Positions 27,708 through 35,478 of a stretch of DNA of 64,000 bases are shown here, one piece after another. Position 1 is the stretch's first letter. The number at the start of each line of letters is the position of its first letter. This DNA comes from CAYUQT01 sp964446835 (GTDB lineage Bacteria; Planctomycetota; Phycisphaerae; UBA1845; JAFGLZ01), in NCBI GenBank assembly GCA_964446835.1, contig CAYUQT010000050.1, forward strand, positions 10,577 through 74,576. The letters are read 5' to 3'. The position numbers and the translations under genes were made by a program. Under the pieces are notes generated by a model, which saw only the letters and a program-made list of their open reading frames with translations, did not search any database and was not told the origin of the DNA.

Positions 27708-28520
27708 ATGAAGACGCAATCGATGGCTCTGGTTGTGGTTGGCGCGTTGTTGCAGAGCGTCTTGGGCGCATCGCCGCCTGTGGCGACTCGCGCAGGTACG
27801 TCAACGCGGCCCGTGGTGCGAGATTTCGTCTTTGCGCCGCTTGTGCGGCAGATGCTGGTGTGGCCCGACGAGGAGAAGGTCTCGGGACCGCAACGGCTTC
27901 CTGTGCCGGCAGGAGCGTTCTGGCCTGTGGAGCATACGCTCGAATGGATCGCCAAGACCATCGCTCCGAATTGGCTGCCCGAGGACGATCTTCGCAGCCA
28001 GATTGTTCTCATACGGAGGGAGTACGGACCGTTGAGTGCGTCGCACGTTCGATGGGAGAAGAACGGGTATCGCATTGAGGTGACCCAGACACGCGGGATC
28101 ATCGTGATCAAGCTGACGCCTATGGACAGTGGGATTGCCCGAGCGGAGTCGCTGCCGGACTATGCGTGGCAGATGTGCGAGCGGGTAATCCGCGACTCCT
28201 ATGAAAGAGAAGATCTAATGGGAGGGAAGAAGCGTGTAAGCGATATTCACGGATTCATCAGAGAGTATTCGTTTTCATGCGGGTGGGTTGGCGCCGTCCA
28301 GGGGGGTATGGCGGGGGCACCGTGGTCAGACTTCAGCAAGGAACTCGGCTTGCTGGAGAAAGATCCCGTGCGTCCGTACAACCTGATGTGGTACACGCGC
28401 GTGGGCTGGTACACCGATGGGAGAATGGTGGCATTCTGGGCGCCCAAGACCGAGGGAGATTCCTGGATGCCCTCGCCCAACTGCTCAGGCGACCCGGTTG
28501 GGGGTAATTGGTTCAAATGA
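27708..28520 (+). CDS. GWWxDG paralogue B, secreted protein of unknown function
   Basis: 270 residues from ATG 27708, which begins a signal peptide (MKTQSMALVVVGALLQSVLGA); an upstream in-frame ATG at 27630 lies in remnant DNA. Shared motifs are HVRWEKNGYRIEVTQT (about 107-122) and TRVGWYTDGRMVAFWAP (about 230-246). There is no recognised catalytic site. It follows the decayed fragment by about 170 bases and precedes paralogue C by 60 bases. Confidence 0.6.
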   Translation: MKTQSMALVVVGALLQSVLGASPPVATRAGTSTRPVVRDFVFAPLVRQMLVWPDEEKVSGPQRLPVPAGAFWPVEHTLEWIAKTIAPNWLPEDDLRSQIVLIRREYGPLSASHVRWEKNGYRIEVTQTRGIIVIKLTPMDSGIARAESLPDYAWQMCERVIRDSYEREDLMGGKKRVSDIHGFIREYSFSCGWVGAVQGGMAGAPWSDFSKELGLLEKDPVRPYNLMWYTRVGWYTDGRMVAFWAPKTEGDSWMPSPNCSGDPVGGNWFK

Positions 28521-28580
28521 TCGGGGTTATCCGTGGCGTGCGCGACGAGGGGCAGAGACGTCGGAACGAGGAGACAGAGC

Positions 28581-29483
28581 ATGGTTGCAGTTCTGCATTT
28601 CTGGGCCCTTGGCCTGACGCTGTTTGGTGCAAGTCAGCCTTTGGGCAGTGACAAGGATAACACACTGTACGCTGAGCTTCGAACGGCGTTCAACGATGTC
28701 TGCGCGTACCTGGCGCTGGGTGATTTTCCGGAAAGGCGACGGCTGGCGACCGACGGTTCGCCGGTGCTCATGGACACGCCCTACGGGCCGATCAAGGAGC
28801 GGATGGATCTCCAACCCAGGATTGGCACGGCTCGGGCGTGGATAAGGGACATCATTCGCCGGGATGTTGCTCCACCAAAGGATGCGGAGTTCCGCGTGTA
28901 CAAGCAAGAGTACAATCCTCGGCTTGGCAGGGGGTCTGATTGGTTCAACTTCGATGGCTACGACACGCTGACCGTGAGCTACACGGTTGGCGGAGATCGC
29001 GTACAGATATCGCAGGTGATCTGGGTGCTCGCGCTGACGGTGGAGGGACCGGACACGACTTGTGAGCTGACGGAACGGGTCGTGCGGGGTCTGCCGGAAC
29101 GCATTCGGTCGTTGATGGCGAAGTACCTGATACCGCAGCCGCAGGAAGAGCTGGAGTTCCAACCTGCGAAGCTCCACACGCGGTGTATCACCGCCGATGG
29201 ATCACTGGTGAGGCCGACGACAACACAGTCGCGCGAAGGGCGAGGGGCGGAATCTGCAAAGAGCACCGATGGGATCGCATACGCGTTGATCGGGTGGTGG
29301 GCCGACGGGAAGCGGATGGGGCTTCTGCTGTTCAAGGTGCCTCCCGGTCCGACGGGAGTTGCTCCTGGGATATCGCCGAGCTTCAACAGAGGGTGGCTTC
29401 TGCGACGGAGGGCGCCAGACGACTACAAGCGGCTGGCAGAGGAGTACCGCACCTCGACGATGCCTGCGCAGAAGACCGAATGA
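28581..29483 (+). CDS. GWWxDG paralogue C, secreted protein of unknown function
   Basis: 300 residues from ATG 28581 with GGAGA upstream; an open frame from 28533 lacks a good site. The N-terminal about 20 residues (MVAVLHFWALGLTLFGA) act as a signal peptide. Motifs: LALGDFPERRRLATDG (about 40-55), FDGYDTLTVSYTVGGDRVQISQ (about 115-135), and the C-terminal IGWWADGKRMGLLLFKV (about 235-252). It is about 80 percent identical by eye to paralogue D, next in the array, showing a recent duplication. Function unknown. Confidence 0.65.
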   Translation: MVAVLHFWALGLTLFGASQPLGSDKDNTLYAELRTAFNDVCAYLALGDFPERRRLATDGSPVLMDTPYGPIKERMDLQPRIGTARAWIRDIIRRDVAPPKDAEFRVYKQEYNPRLGRGSDWFNFDGYDTLTVSYTVGGDRVQISQVIWVLALTVEGPDTTCELTERVVRGLPERIRSLMAKYLIPQPQEELEFQPAKLHTRCITADGSLVRPTTTQSREGRGAESAKSTDGIAYALIGWWADGKRMGLLLFKVPPGPTGVAPGISPSFNRGWLLRRRAPDDYKRLAEEYRTSTMPAQKTE

Positions 29484-29560
29484 GAAGGTCGTCTCGATGG
29501 ATGCATGGCGGATGAGGTCGGGTGGGTGGCTTGACACGAGGTGGTGGGAAAGAGGCTGCT

Positions 29561-29668
29561 GAGGGTTCAGATATGACAACATGGCGGACGTGCATTGTGT
29601 TGTGTCGTTGGGACGTTTTCGGGGGTCGCGCTGGGGGAATTCTATGATCTGTTCGCCGATGGGCGGCA
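29561..29668 (+). pseudogene. Decayed companion gene fragment, copy 2
   Basis: The DNA repeats copy 1 and copy 3 from GAGGGTTCAGATATGACAAC through CTATGATCTGTTCGCCGATGG and then stops short. The second block is absent. It sits between paralogues C and D, so gene plus fragment was the duplicated unit. Confidence 0.55.
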
Positions 29669-29716
29669 AGGAATAGAGCAGAGGTCGATACGGACGTCGG
29701 AACGAGGAGACAGAGC

Positions 29717-30610
29717 ATGGTTGCAGTTCTGCATTTCTGGGCCCTTGGCCTGATGCTGTTTGGTGCAAGTCAGCCTTTTGGAGGTGACAAGGACAACACA
29801 CTGTACGCAGAGCTTCGAGCAGCGTTCAATGATGTCTGTGCCTACTTGGCGCTGGGCGACTTTCCGGAAAGGCGACGGCTGGCGACCGACGGTTCGCCGG
29901 TGCTTATGGACACGCCGTACGGGCCGATCAAGGAGCAGATCGACTTTGGACCCGCTACTCGTACGGCTCGGGTGTGGATCGGCGATATCGTCCGCAAGGA
30001 GGTTGTTCCGCCATCCAGTGCGGAGTTTCGGGCCTACAAAGAGGTGTACAACCCCGAGCTTCACCGGGACAACAAGTGGTCGAATTTCGATGGCTACGAC
30101 GCGCTGACGGTGAGCTACGTGGTCGGCGGTGATCGCGTACAGATATCACAGGTGATCTGGGTGCTCGCGCTGACGGTGGAGGGACCGGATACGGCTTGTG
30201 AACTGACGGCGGAGGGCGTGCAGGCTCTGCCGGAACGCATTCGGTCGTTGATGGCGAAGTATTTGATACCACAGGATGAGTCGGAATTCCAACCCGCGAA
30301 GCTCCACACACAGTGTGTCACGGCCGCGCAATTGGTGCGGCGGCCGACCACTGAATCGCGCGGAGGGCAAGGGGCGGATTCCACGAAGAACGTCCGTCGG
30401 CCAAGATATGATCCCATTGGCTGGTGGGCCGACGGGAAGCGGATGGGGCTTCTGTTGTTCAAGGTGCCTCCGGGTTTGACAGGTGCTGCACCCGGGATCA
30501 CGCCGGACCACAACAGGGGCATGCTTCTGCCACGAAGGGCTCGGGACGACTACAAGCGGCTGGCGGAGGAGTACCGCGCCTCTACGATGCCTGCGCAGAA
30601 GCGAGAGTGA
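29717..30610 (+). CDS. GWWxDG paralogue D, secreted protein of unknown function
   Basis: 297 residues starting 12 bases after a GGAGA-type site. It shares with paralogue C a nearly identical N-terminus (MVAVLHFWALGLMLFGASQP), the LALGDFPERRRLATDG block, FDGYDALTVSYVVGGDRVQ and IGWWADGKRMGLLLFKVPPG. Differences lie mainly in the middle (residues about 80-110) and the linker near 220. The recent C-D duplication extends into the non-coding flanks. No known domain is visible. Confidence 0.65.
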   Translation: MVAVLHFWALGLMLFGASQPFGGDKDNTLYAELRAAFNDVCAYLALGDFPERRRLATDGSPVLMDTPYGPIKEQIDFGPATRTARVWIGDIVRKEVVPPSSAEFRAYKEVYNPELHRDNKWSNFDGYDALTVSYVVGGDRVQISQVIWVLALTVEGPDTACELTAEGVQALPERIRSLMAKYLIPQDESEFQPAKLHTQCVTAAQLVRRPTTESRGGQGADSTKNVRRPRYDPIGWWADGKRMGLLLFKVPPGLTGAAPGITPDHNRGMLLPRRARDDYKRLAEEYRASTMPAQKRE

Positions 30611-30683
30611 TTCATCGGTGTTCAGAGATGCATGACGGCTGAGGGCGGGTGGGTGGGTTGATGCGAGGGTGTGGGAGAGAAGC

Positions 30684-31039
30684 TGAGGGTTGATACATGA
30701 CAACGTGGCGGACGTGCATTGCGTTGTGTCGTTGGGACGTTCTCGGGGAGCGCGCTGGGGGAATTCTATGATCTCTTCGCCGATGGGCAGTACTGCCAGG
30801 ACGCGAATGCCCCGAACGCGTTTGACCCGAATGGGTGGGACGCGGACAACCCGCACTGGAGGAAGATGATCCTGGAGGCTCGCACCTCGTCATCGTTCGC
30901 CGTGAGGGATGGGGCGCTGGTGCTGCAATCGAGCACGATCTTCTATCGCGTGGTGACCTCGCTTGGCGTGTACTTGGATCCTGGGTCTTGCCCGGAATAC
31001 GATTGGATGGATGCGACTCATCCGTATCCCCAATACTGA
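30684..31039 (+). pseudogene. Decayed companion gene fragment, copy 3 (most complete)
   Basis: This copy keeps both conserved blocks in one frame: EFYDLFADGQYCQDANAPN, then NPHWRKMILEARTSSS and VLQSSTIFYRVVTSLGVYL. The open stretch (30719-31039, 106 residues) ends at a stop. There is no convincing start or ribosome binding site, so it is called a remnant and not a gene. It would be the reference for aligning copies 1, 2 and 4. Confidence 0.5.
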
Positions 31040-31097
31040 TCGCACCTGAAATCAAATGCTGGAACGCAGATCCCTCTTGCAGGAGGAGACAGGAACC

Positions 31098-32006
31098 ATG
31101 TGGATTACGTCGTGTGTGGTGAGCGTTGGCGTGGGTGTGTTCGCCCTTGGCGCGGACGTTCCCACGCCCGGAGTCATGAAAGAGCGTCCGCTCCGTGATC
31201 TGAGAGAGTATCTCGGGCCCGTGCCGACGTATCTGGCGTCAGGGATGTTCGATGAGAGGCGGCGAGTTCCCATGGATGATTCCTATACCGTGGACGAGAT
31301 GGAGTTCGGCGCGATGAGGATCAAGGGTTTGGCAAGAGTCCCCGCGCAAACGGCACGTTTCTTGATCAACCTCACCCTTCCGAAAGAACTTCAGCCGCCG
31401 AAGGACGCGGCGTTTCGCGCGTATCGCCGACAGTACCGGAAGGGCGGCGACGCAGACGATCGACTCTCGGACTACGATGGCTACGATACCGTCGTGGTTG
31501 ACTATTCGTGCGGTGGGGATCGGATTCAGATTGCACAGACATGCTGGGTCCTTGCGATGACGATCGAGGGGCCGGACACCCGGTGTGACGTGGACGGATC
31601 GACGGATGGTCTGACCCAGCAGGCAAGGAATCTCATTGGGCGCTGGCTGATTCTGCGGGAGGAGCCGGTCTTCGAGACTCCAAAGCGGTTTGCGGCTTGT
31701 GTGGCCGCGAAGAGAGTGGAGATCGGGCGGAGGTCACAATCGAGGGCTGAGAGGGAGGGGGCATCGGGGGATTCCACGAGTTCGAGCAGCGAGGTCATGC
31801 GGGCGTACTGTATCGGGTGGTGGTGTGACGGCGTGCGGTTTGGATTCCTGTGCTGGAGGCTTGGTGACCCACGTTCGGGGGTCGGATCGGCAGTGGACCC
31901 TGCGTTCAACCGAAATTGGTTCGATCGCCCTCGGAACTTGGACACGGCCCGGCGCATGGCTGCGGAGTACCGTGCAAGCACCGCACCAGGCAAGACCCAG
32001 GAGTAG
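31098..32006 (+). CDS. GWWxDG paralogue E, secreted protein of unknown function
   Basis: 302 residues from ATG 31098, six bases after AGGAGGAGACAGG. A signal peptide (MWITSCVVSVGVGVFALGADV) is followed by a block YLASGMFDERRRVPMDD that matches C and D, then YDGYDTVVVDYSCGGDRIQIAQ and the C-terminal YCIGWWCDGVRFGFLCWRL. It is more distant from C and D but clearly the same family. It is the last of the five genes and is followed by the fourth fragment. Confidence 0.65.
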   Translation: MWITSCVVSVGVGVFALGADVPTPGVMKERPLRDLREYLGPVPTYLASGMFDERRRVPMDDSYTVDEMEFGAMRIKGLARVPAQTARFLINLTLPKELQPPKDAAFRAYRRQYRKGGDADDRLSDYDGYDTVVVDYSCGGDRIQIAQTCWVLAMTIEGPDTRCDVDGSTDGLTQQARNLIGRWLILREEPVFETPKRFAACVAAKRVEIGRRSQSRAEREGASGDSTSSSSEVMRAYCIGWWCDGVRFGFLCWRLGDPRSGVGSAVDPAFNRNWFDRPRNLDTARRMAAEYRASTAPGKTQE

Positions 32007-32149
32007 GGTGCCTTGTGGAGGTCCAGGCGCGGATCTACGAGGGCACATGGCGGCCTAAGCGGCTTCGAGACAGACATCGCGTAATTGCAGATGAATCGAT
32101 TGGCGCGAAGGGACGGAGGGTAGAGTTGCGCATGACGAGCAGTAGTATC

Positions 32150-32455
32150 AAGGGTTCAGACATGACAACATGGCGGACGTGAACTGTTTTAGTGGGATGT
32201 GTCGTTGGGACGTTCTCGGGGGGCGCGATGGGGGATTTTTATGACCTCTTCGCCGATGGGCAGTACTGCCAGGATGCGAATGACCTGAACGCGTTCGATC
32301 CGAATTACGGGACGACAGATTCCAACAGCGTGCTGTTTCTGTCGATGACGCAGGATACGGAGGTGGTGGCGTATTTCCGTTGCGGCAGCGGGCTGGGGGC
32401 GTTGCCGCTGTTGACGGTGCTGGGCGTGTGGTTGGTGTGGCGCCAGCGGCGGTAG
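32150..32455 (+). pseudogene. Decayed companion gene fragment, copy 4, with InlB/sorting-tail end
   Basis: It begins with AGGGTTCAGACATGACAAC, reads GDFYDLFADGQYCQDANDLN (frame from 32192), then continues in the same frame into MTQDTEVVAYFRCGSG and a hydrophobic stretch ending in WRQRR. This end matches the InlB-type repeat and sorting tail of other proteins here, so the ancestral gene probably coded for a secreted, tailed protein. The 87-residue open frame may be expressed, but no ribosome binding site is evident. Confidence 0.5.
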
Positions 32456-33181
32456 AAGGGGTTCGAGGGAGACAGGATTGGTTATTCGCCGCCCCGCCGG
32501 GGCGGTAGGTTGAGGATGGGTGGTTCACCACGGGCTCCGCTGCGCTCCGCCCGCGGCTACAGTCGTTCGCCCCGTTGGGGCGAGTGGCCGGGGTTCGGCC
32601 GGGTATCCGGATCGAGACGATCCGGTTCGGAGGGCGGCGTGGGCGGGGGGTGAGAGTGCTTGCCCGGGGTTCGCTGCGCTCACGCTGGGCTATGATCGGT
32701 TGTCGCTCCGGGACTGGGAGGCGGGGACAAGCGTTCTGTCGTCCCTACGGGACTTGGGGTTGGTCGTCACGTCCGGATCCCAGTGATGAATCGCTGGGCT
32801 ATTGTCGGATGTGCCTACGGCACCCGTATGTCGGATCGAGGTCGGCGGGCCGTGCGCTGAAAAAGACGATGGTGGTCTTCGTTGTGGGGGACCGGGTCGG
32901 GGACGGATACCGAGGGGACAGGCACCGATTCCGGTCGCTTCGGTGTTGGGAGCGGGGAGGTCGGAATCGGAGCCAGTCGCCTGCGGCTCGCGGGCAGGCT
33001 TGCCTTCTCGTCGGGCGGCGGCGCGGTGCGTCGTTTCGAGCCGCAAACGGAGTCGCTTGCGGTGTTAATGTGCGGAGAGCCGTCGCAAAAGGGCGGAGGT
33101 CTTGACAGGTTGCGAGCGGGTCGTCAGAATAGTCGCGCTGGACAGGTGATTGTGACCCCACTGGGGTTCGGTCCCAGTGTT
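32456..33181. other. GC-rich non-coding region with palindromes
   Basis: About 700 bases with no convincing gene. It contains the near-palindrome CCGCCCCGCCGGGGCGG at 32490-32506, the similar GCCCCGTTGGGGC near 32571, and long GC-rich low-complexity stretches. Several open frames cross it, but they lack starts with binding sites. The tRNA-Asp promoter lies at its end. Confidence 0.4.
33102..33130 (+). promoter_or_regulatory. Candidate promoter of tRNA-Asp
   Basis: TTGACA at 33102-33107 and CAGAAT at 33125-33130 are separated by 17 bases, a good sigma-70 fit. It is about 50 bases before the tRNA gene. Confidence 0.55.
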
Positions 33182-33255
33182 GGGGGCGTAGCTCAATTGG
33201 TTAGAGTACTGGACTGTCGATCCAGTGGTTGCGGGTTCGAATCCCGTCGCCCTCG
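33182..33255 (+). tRNA. tRNA-Asp (GTC)
   Basis: The 74-base sequence folds as a tRNA: acceptor GGGGGCG/CGCCCTC with one G-T pair, D-arm GCTC/GAGT, anticodon arm CTGGA-CTGTCGA-TCCAG with anticodon GTC, and T-arm GCGGG-TTCGAAT-CCCGT. Discriminator base is G, and CCA is not encoded. A terminator follows at once. Confidence 0.97.
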
Positions 33256-33258
33256 TAA

Positions 33259-33294
33259 AGGGTTGTCCGATGGTGTGTCGGGCAGCCCTTTTTT
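33259..33294 (+). terminator. Rho-independent terminator after tRNA-Asp
   Basis: AGGGTTGTCCGA (33259-33270) pairs, with G-T pairs, to TCGGGCAGCCCT (33278-33289), followed by TTTTTT. It ends the tRNA transcript. Confidence 0.9.
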
Positions 33295-33411
33295 CGTGCG
33301 CTGAGGGAAGAGGCGTGGGGGCCTGGGCGTCGGTGGCGACCGCCGGATCGTGACGGGGGGAACTCGTCCAGGTGACTGGTGAGGCCGTCGCCTCGTCGCG
33401 CGAGGGCTGCT

Positions 33412-33813
33412 CTATCGCGATGCGTCGATGAAGCCTTGCTCTTGGAAGTGCCCGTCAAAGGCAAACACCGACTTGATGCCCCTTCGTCGCAGGACCTCGA
33501 AGCTGGCACAATCCACAAGACTGAGGTCTCTGCGATCGGCTGTCACGAGGGCCGCGAGTGCCGCCTGGTGGGCTTCCTCGGTTATCCATTCAACGACCAG
33601 GAGAGGCAGGATGTCTTCAATGAACGCTCGTACCGCCTCCATCCCAAGGCGGGATTGGAGGAGTGTCACGGTTTCGAGGAGGACGTAGTTCGAGGTTTCC
33701 AGCGGGGTGTCATCGGTGAGGAGCTTGTTCCAGATTGGGACAGCCTGTGAGTTGAATCGGTCGTCTGCGTTGATTACCGCCATGAAGGCGGACGTATCCA
33801 CGAACACGGTCAT
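33412..33813 (-). CDS. vapC: VapC-like PIN-domain toxin
   Basis: 133 residues. PIN-domain acidic residues are visible: Asp near 6 in TVFVDTSAFM, Glu near 48 in LLETVTLLQ, Asp near 100 in LSLVDCASFEVL and Asp near 120 in AFDGHF. PIN toxins cut RNA, often tRNA. Its start overlaps the antitoxin stop by four bases, the usual toxin-antitoxin arrangement. Confidence 0.9.
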   Translation of the reverse strand: MTVFVDTSAFMAVINADDRFNSQAVPIWNKLLTDDTPLETSNYVLLETVTLLQSRLGMEAVRAFIEDILPLLVVEWITEEAHQAALAALVTADRRDLSLVDCASFEVLRRRGIKSVFAFDGHFQEQGFIDASR

Positions 33814-34064
33814 CGTGAGTAGGCCTCCGCCAGGTACACGTCATGGTTCTCAGCGATGTCCGTCTTGCCCAACTTGAACCGTCCGGCCATCTGCATCGCC
33901 CTCCGACGCATCTCATCTCTGCTGACCGACGAAGGGGAGGAGGCTCTTAAGTACATGGCAGTTCCGCGGCGGATGATCTCGGCCATTGAGACACCCTGGG
34001 CCTTCGCCACTCTTTGGAGGGATTCATACTGTTCTTTGTCTAACTGAATCTGGGTGCGAATCAT
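33810..34064 (-). CDS. vapB: VapB-like ribbon-helix-helix antitoxin
   Basis: 84 residues. The N-terminal MIRTQIQLDKEQYESLQRVAKAQG is a ribbon-helix-helix DNA-binding fold (beta strand, then two helices). The C-terminal part (about 50-84) would bind the PIN toxin. The gene precedes the toxin and would repress their common promoter. Confidence 0.9.
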   Translation of the reverse strand: MIRTQIQLDKEQYESLQRVAKAQGVSMAEIIRRGTAMYLRASSPSSVSRDEMRRRAMQMAGRFKLGKTDIAENHDVYLAEAYSR

Positions 34065-34329
34065 GTGGCGACCTCCCTCAATAGTGCTTACAGATCATAC
34101 AAAATGATAACACATGCTGCCCTCGGAGTCAAAGAAGGCCCCGCGAGGAATGTCAGGAGGGTCCACGTGATGATCTACACCACGATATGTCGGATACGTG
34201 GGTCGAGAGGGGCAGGCCGTCGTTTCGAGAAGCGGACCGCGAAACGATGGCCTGACTCGTCGGCGAAACGGCTCGCGGGTACGCCTGGCCTCCCGCATCC
34301 GGTACCGTCAACCTCAACCTTAGAAGGCT

Positions 34330-34821
34330 CTAGAAGAACTTTGGTTTGAGTCCGAGGGTCTTTCGGATCGTGGCGATTTGGCCGGTATGGAAGCCTTCGT
34401 GCCATGCCAGGCTCAACAGCGCACATCCGACGTCCGGCCAGAGGTGCGACCATTCGCTCGGCATCGGGCGGTCGAAGATGTCATCGGGGGCGGCGTCCAG
34501 GGCCGTCAGGAGTGTCTGACGCTGGGCCTTCAGATACGCGATCACCTCGTCGGGGGAGGGGTAAGCCGCCGGGTCGGATTGTGGGGTGGACCCGGGGGCA
34601 AAGAGCCCTGCCCACGGCGGTGGCGGTTCAGCGGGCTTGCCGGTGAGGGTTGAGATAGCCAGGTCGTCAACGACGGCGATGTGGCCGACGCTCCACAAGA
34701 CGTGGTTGGCATTCGGTTGGGGTTGCCAACACCACTTGTCGGCCGGGATGTCTTCGATGAGTCCCAGCAGGGCCATGCGGGCCCGTTCGAAGAGAAACCG
34801 AGTGCGTTTCTTGTCGGCCAT
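34330..34821 (-). CDS. DinB-family metal-binding protein
   Basis: 163 residues from ATG 34821 (MADKKRTRF). Four-helix DinB-like fold with metal-ligand His in NANHVLWSVGHIAVVDD and WHEGFHTGQIATIRK, the two histidines of the second motif being the typical HxxxH. Members of this family use metal for thiol transfer or are of unknown role. The gene lies after a terminator for L21 and stands alone. Confidence 0.85.
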   Translation of the reverse strand: MADKKRTRFLFERARMALLGLIEDIPADKWCWQPQPNANHVLWSVGHIAVVDDLAISTLTGKPAEPPPPWAGLFAPGSTPQSDPAAYPSPDEVIAYLKAQRQTLLTALDAAPDDIFDRPMPSEWSHLWPDVGCALLSLAWHEGFHTGQIATIRKTLGLKPKFF

Positions 34822-34850
34822 GGCAACGACCTCCAAACGACAGGGCTCAT

Positions 34851-34882
34851 GAAAAAGATGCCCGCCCGTAACCCGGGCGGGC
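34851..34882 (-). terminator. Rho-independent terminator of rplU
   Basis: On the minus strand GCCCGCCCG (34882-34874) pairs with CGGGCGGGC (34868-34860) over a five-base loop, followed within a few bases by a run of T (34856-34852). It ends the L21 transcript. Confidence 0.85.
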
Positions 34883-34956
34883 ACAGTATGTTATGTCGGA
34901 GTGTCGAGGCCGGCTTGATTGTCGCGAGGAACGGGTGTTCTTCGCGTTGCGATGCG

Positions 34957-35274
34957 TCAGCCCGCCTTGACCTCTGTGATCGTGACGCGAAGGTGCCGTT
35001 GCCGGTGTCCCTTCTTCAGGTGGTAGCCCTTGCGGCGGCGGAACTTCTCGATCGTCAGCTTGGCGTCCTTGACTTCGCCTTCGAGCTTGCCGACGACGGA
35101 GGCCCCGGACACAAAGGGTTGTCCGATCTTCACATCGGCACCTTCCCCGACCAGAAGCACCTGCTTGAATTCGATCGTCTGTTGCCCCTCGGGCAGATCG
35201 CGCAGATCGACGTCTATCAGATCCCCCACGCCAACACGGTATTGCCGGCTGCCGTCCTCGATGATCGCGTACAT
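34957..35274 (-). CDS. rplU: Ribosomal protein L21
   Basis: 105 residues from ATG 35274, giving MYAIIEDGSRQYRV, the conserved L21 start. The C-terminus has the family motif KFRRRKGYHLKKGHRQRHLRVTI. The usual partner rpmA (L27) is not next to it in this window, which ends with a terminator downstream. Confidence 0.95.
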   Translation of the reverse strand: MYAIIEDGSRQYRVGVGDLIDVDLRDLPEGQQTIEFKQVLLVGEGADVKIGQPFVSGASVVGKLEGEVKDAKLTIEKFRRRKGYHLKKGHRQRHLRVTITEVKAG

Positions 35275-35478
35275 GAACACATCTCCCGTCAGAACACCTA
35301 ATCGCGAAAACGCATATTCTGTCGCGATCGGGCGAAAAATGCAAGCTCGTTGCGCCAAAAGTTCTGGGGTTGGGGTGGCTTGATGAGGGGGGCGTGGGCG
35401 GTTAAAAGGACACGCGTTCGCACTCTCCCTGGGCGACGGCTTCGTGTCCAGGATTCACTGACGTTGCAGGAGATTGTC

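Noticed and set aside
32520..33105. Open frames in the GC-rich region before tRNA-Asp
   Set aside because: Arg- and Gly-rich translations with no ribosome site, typical of chance frames in GC-rich DNA.
32882..33518. Open frames crossing tRNA-Asp on both strands
   Set aside because: They overlap a clearly folded tRNA and its terminator.
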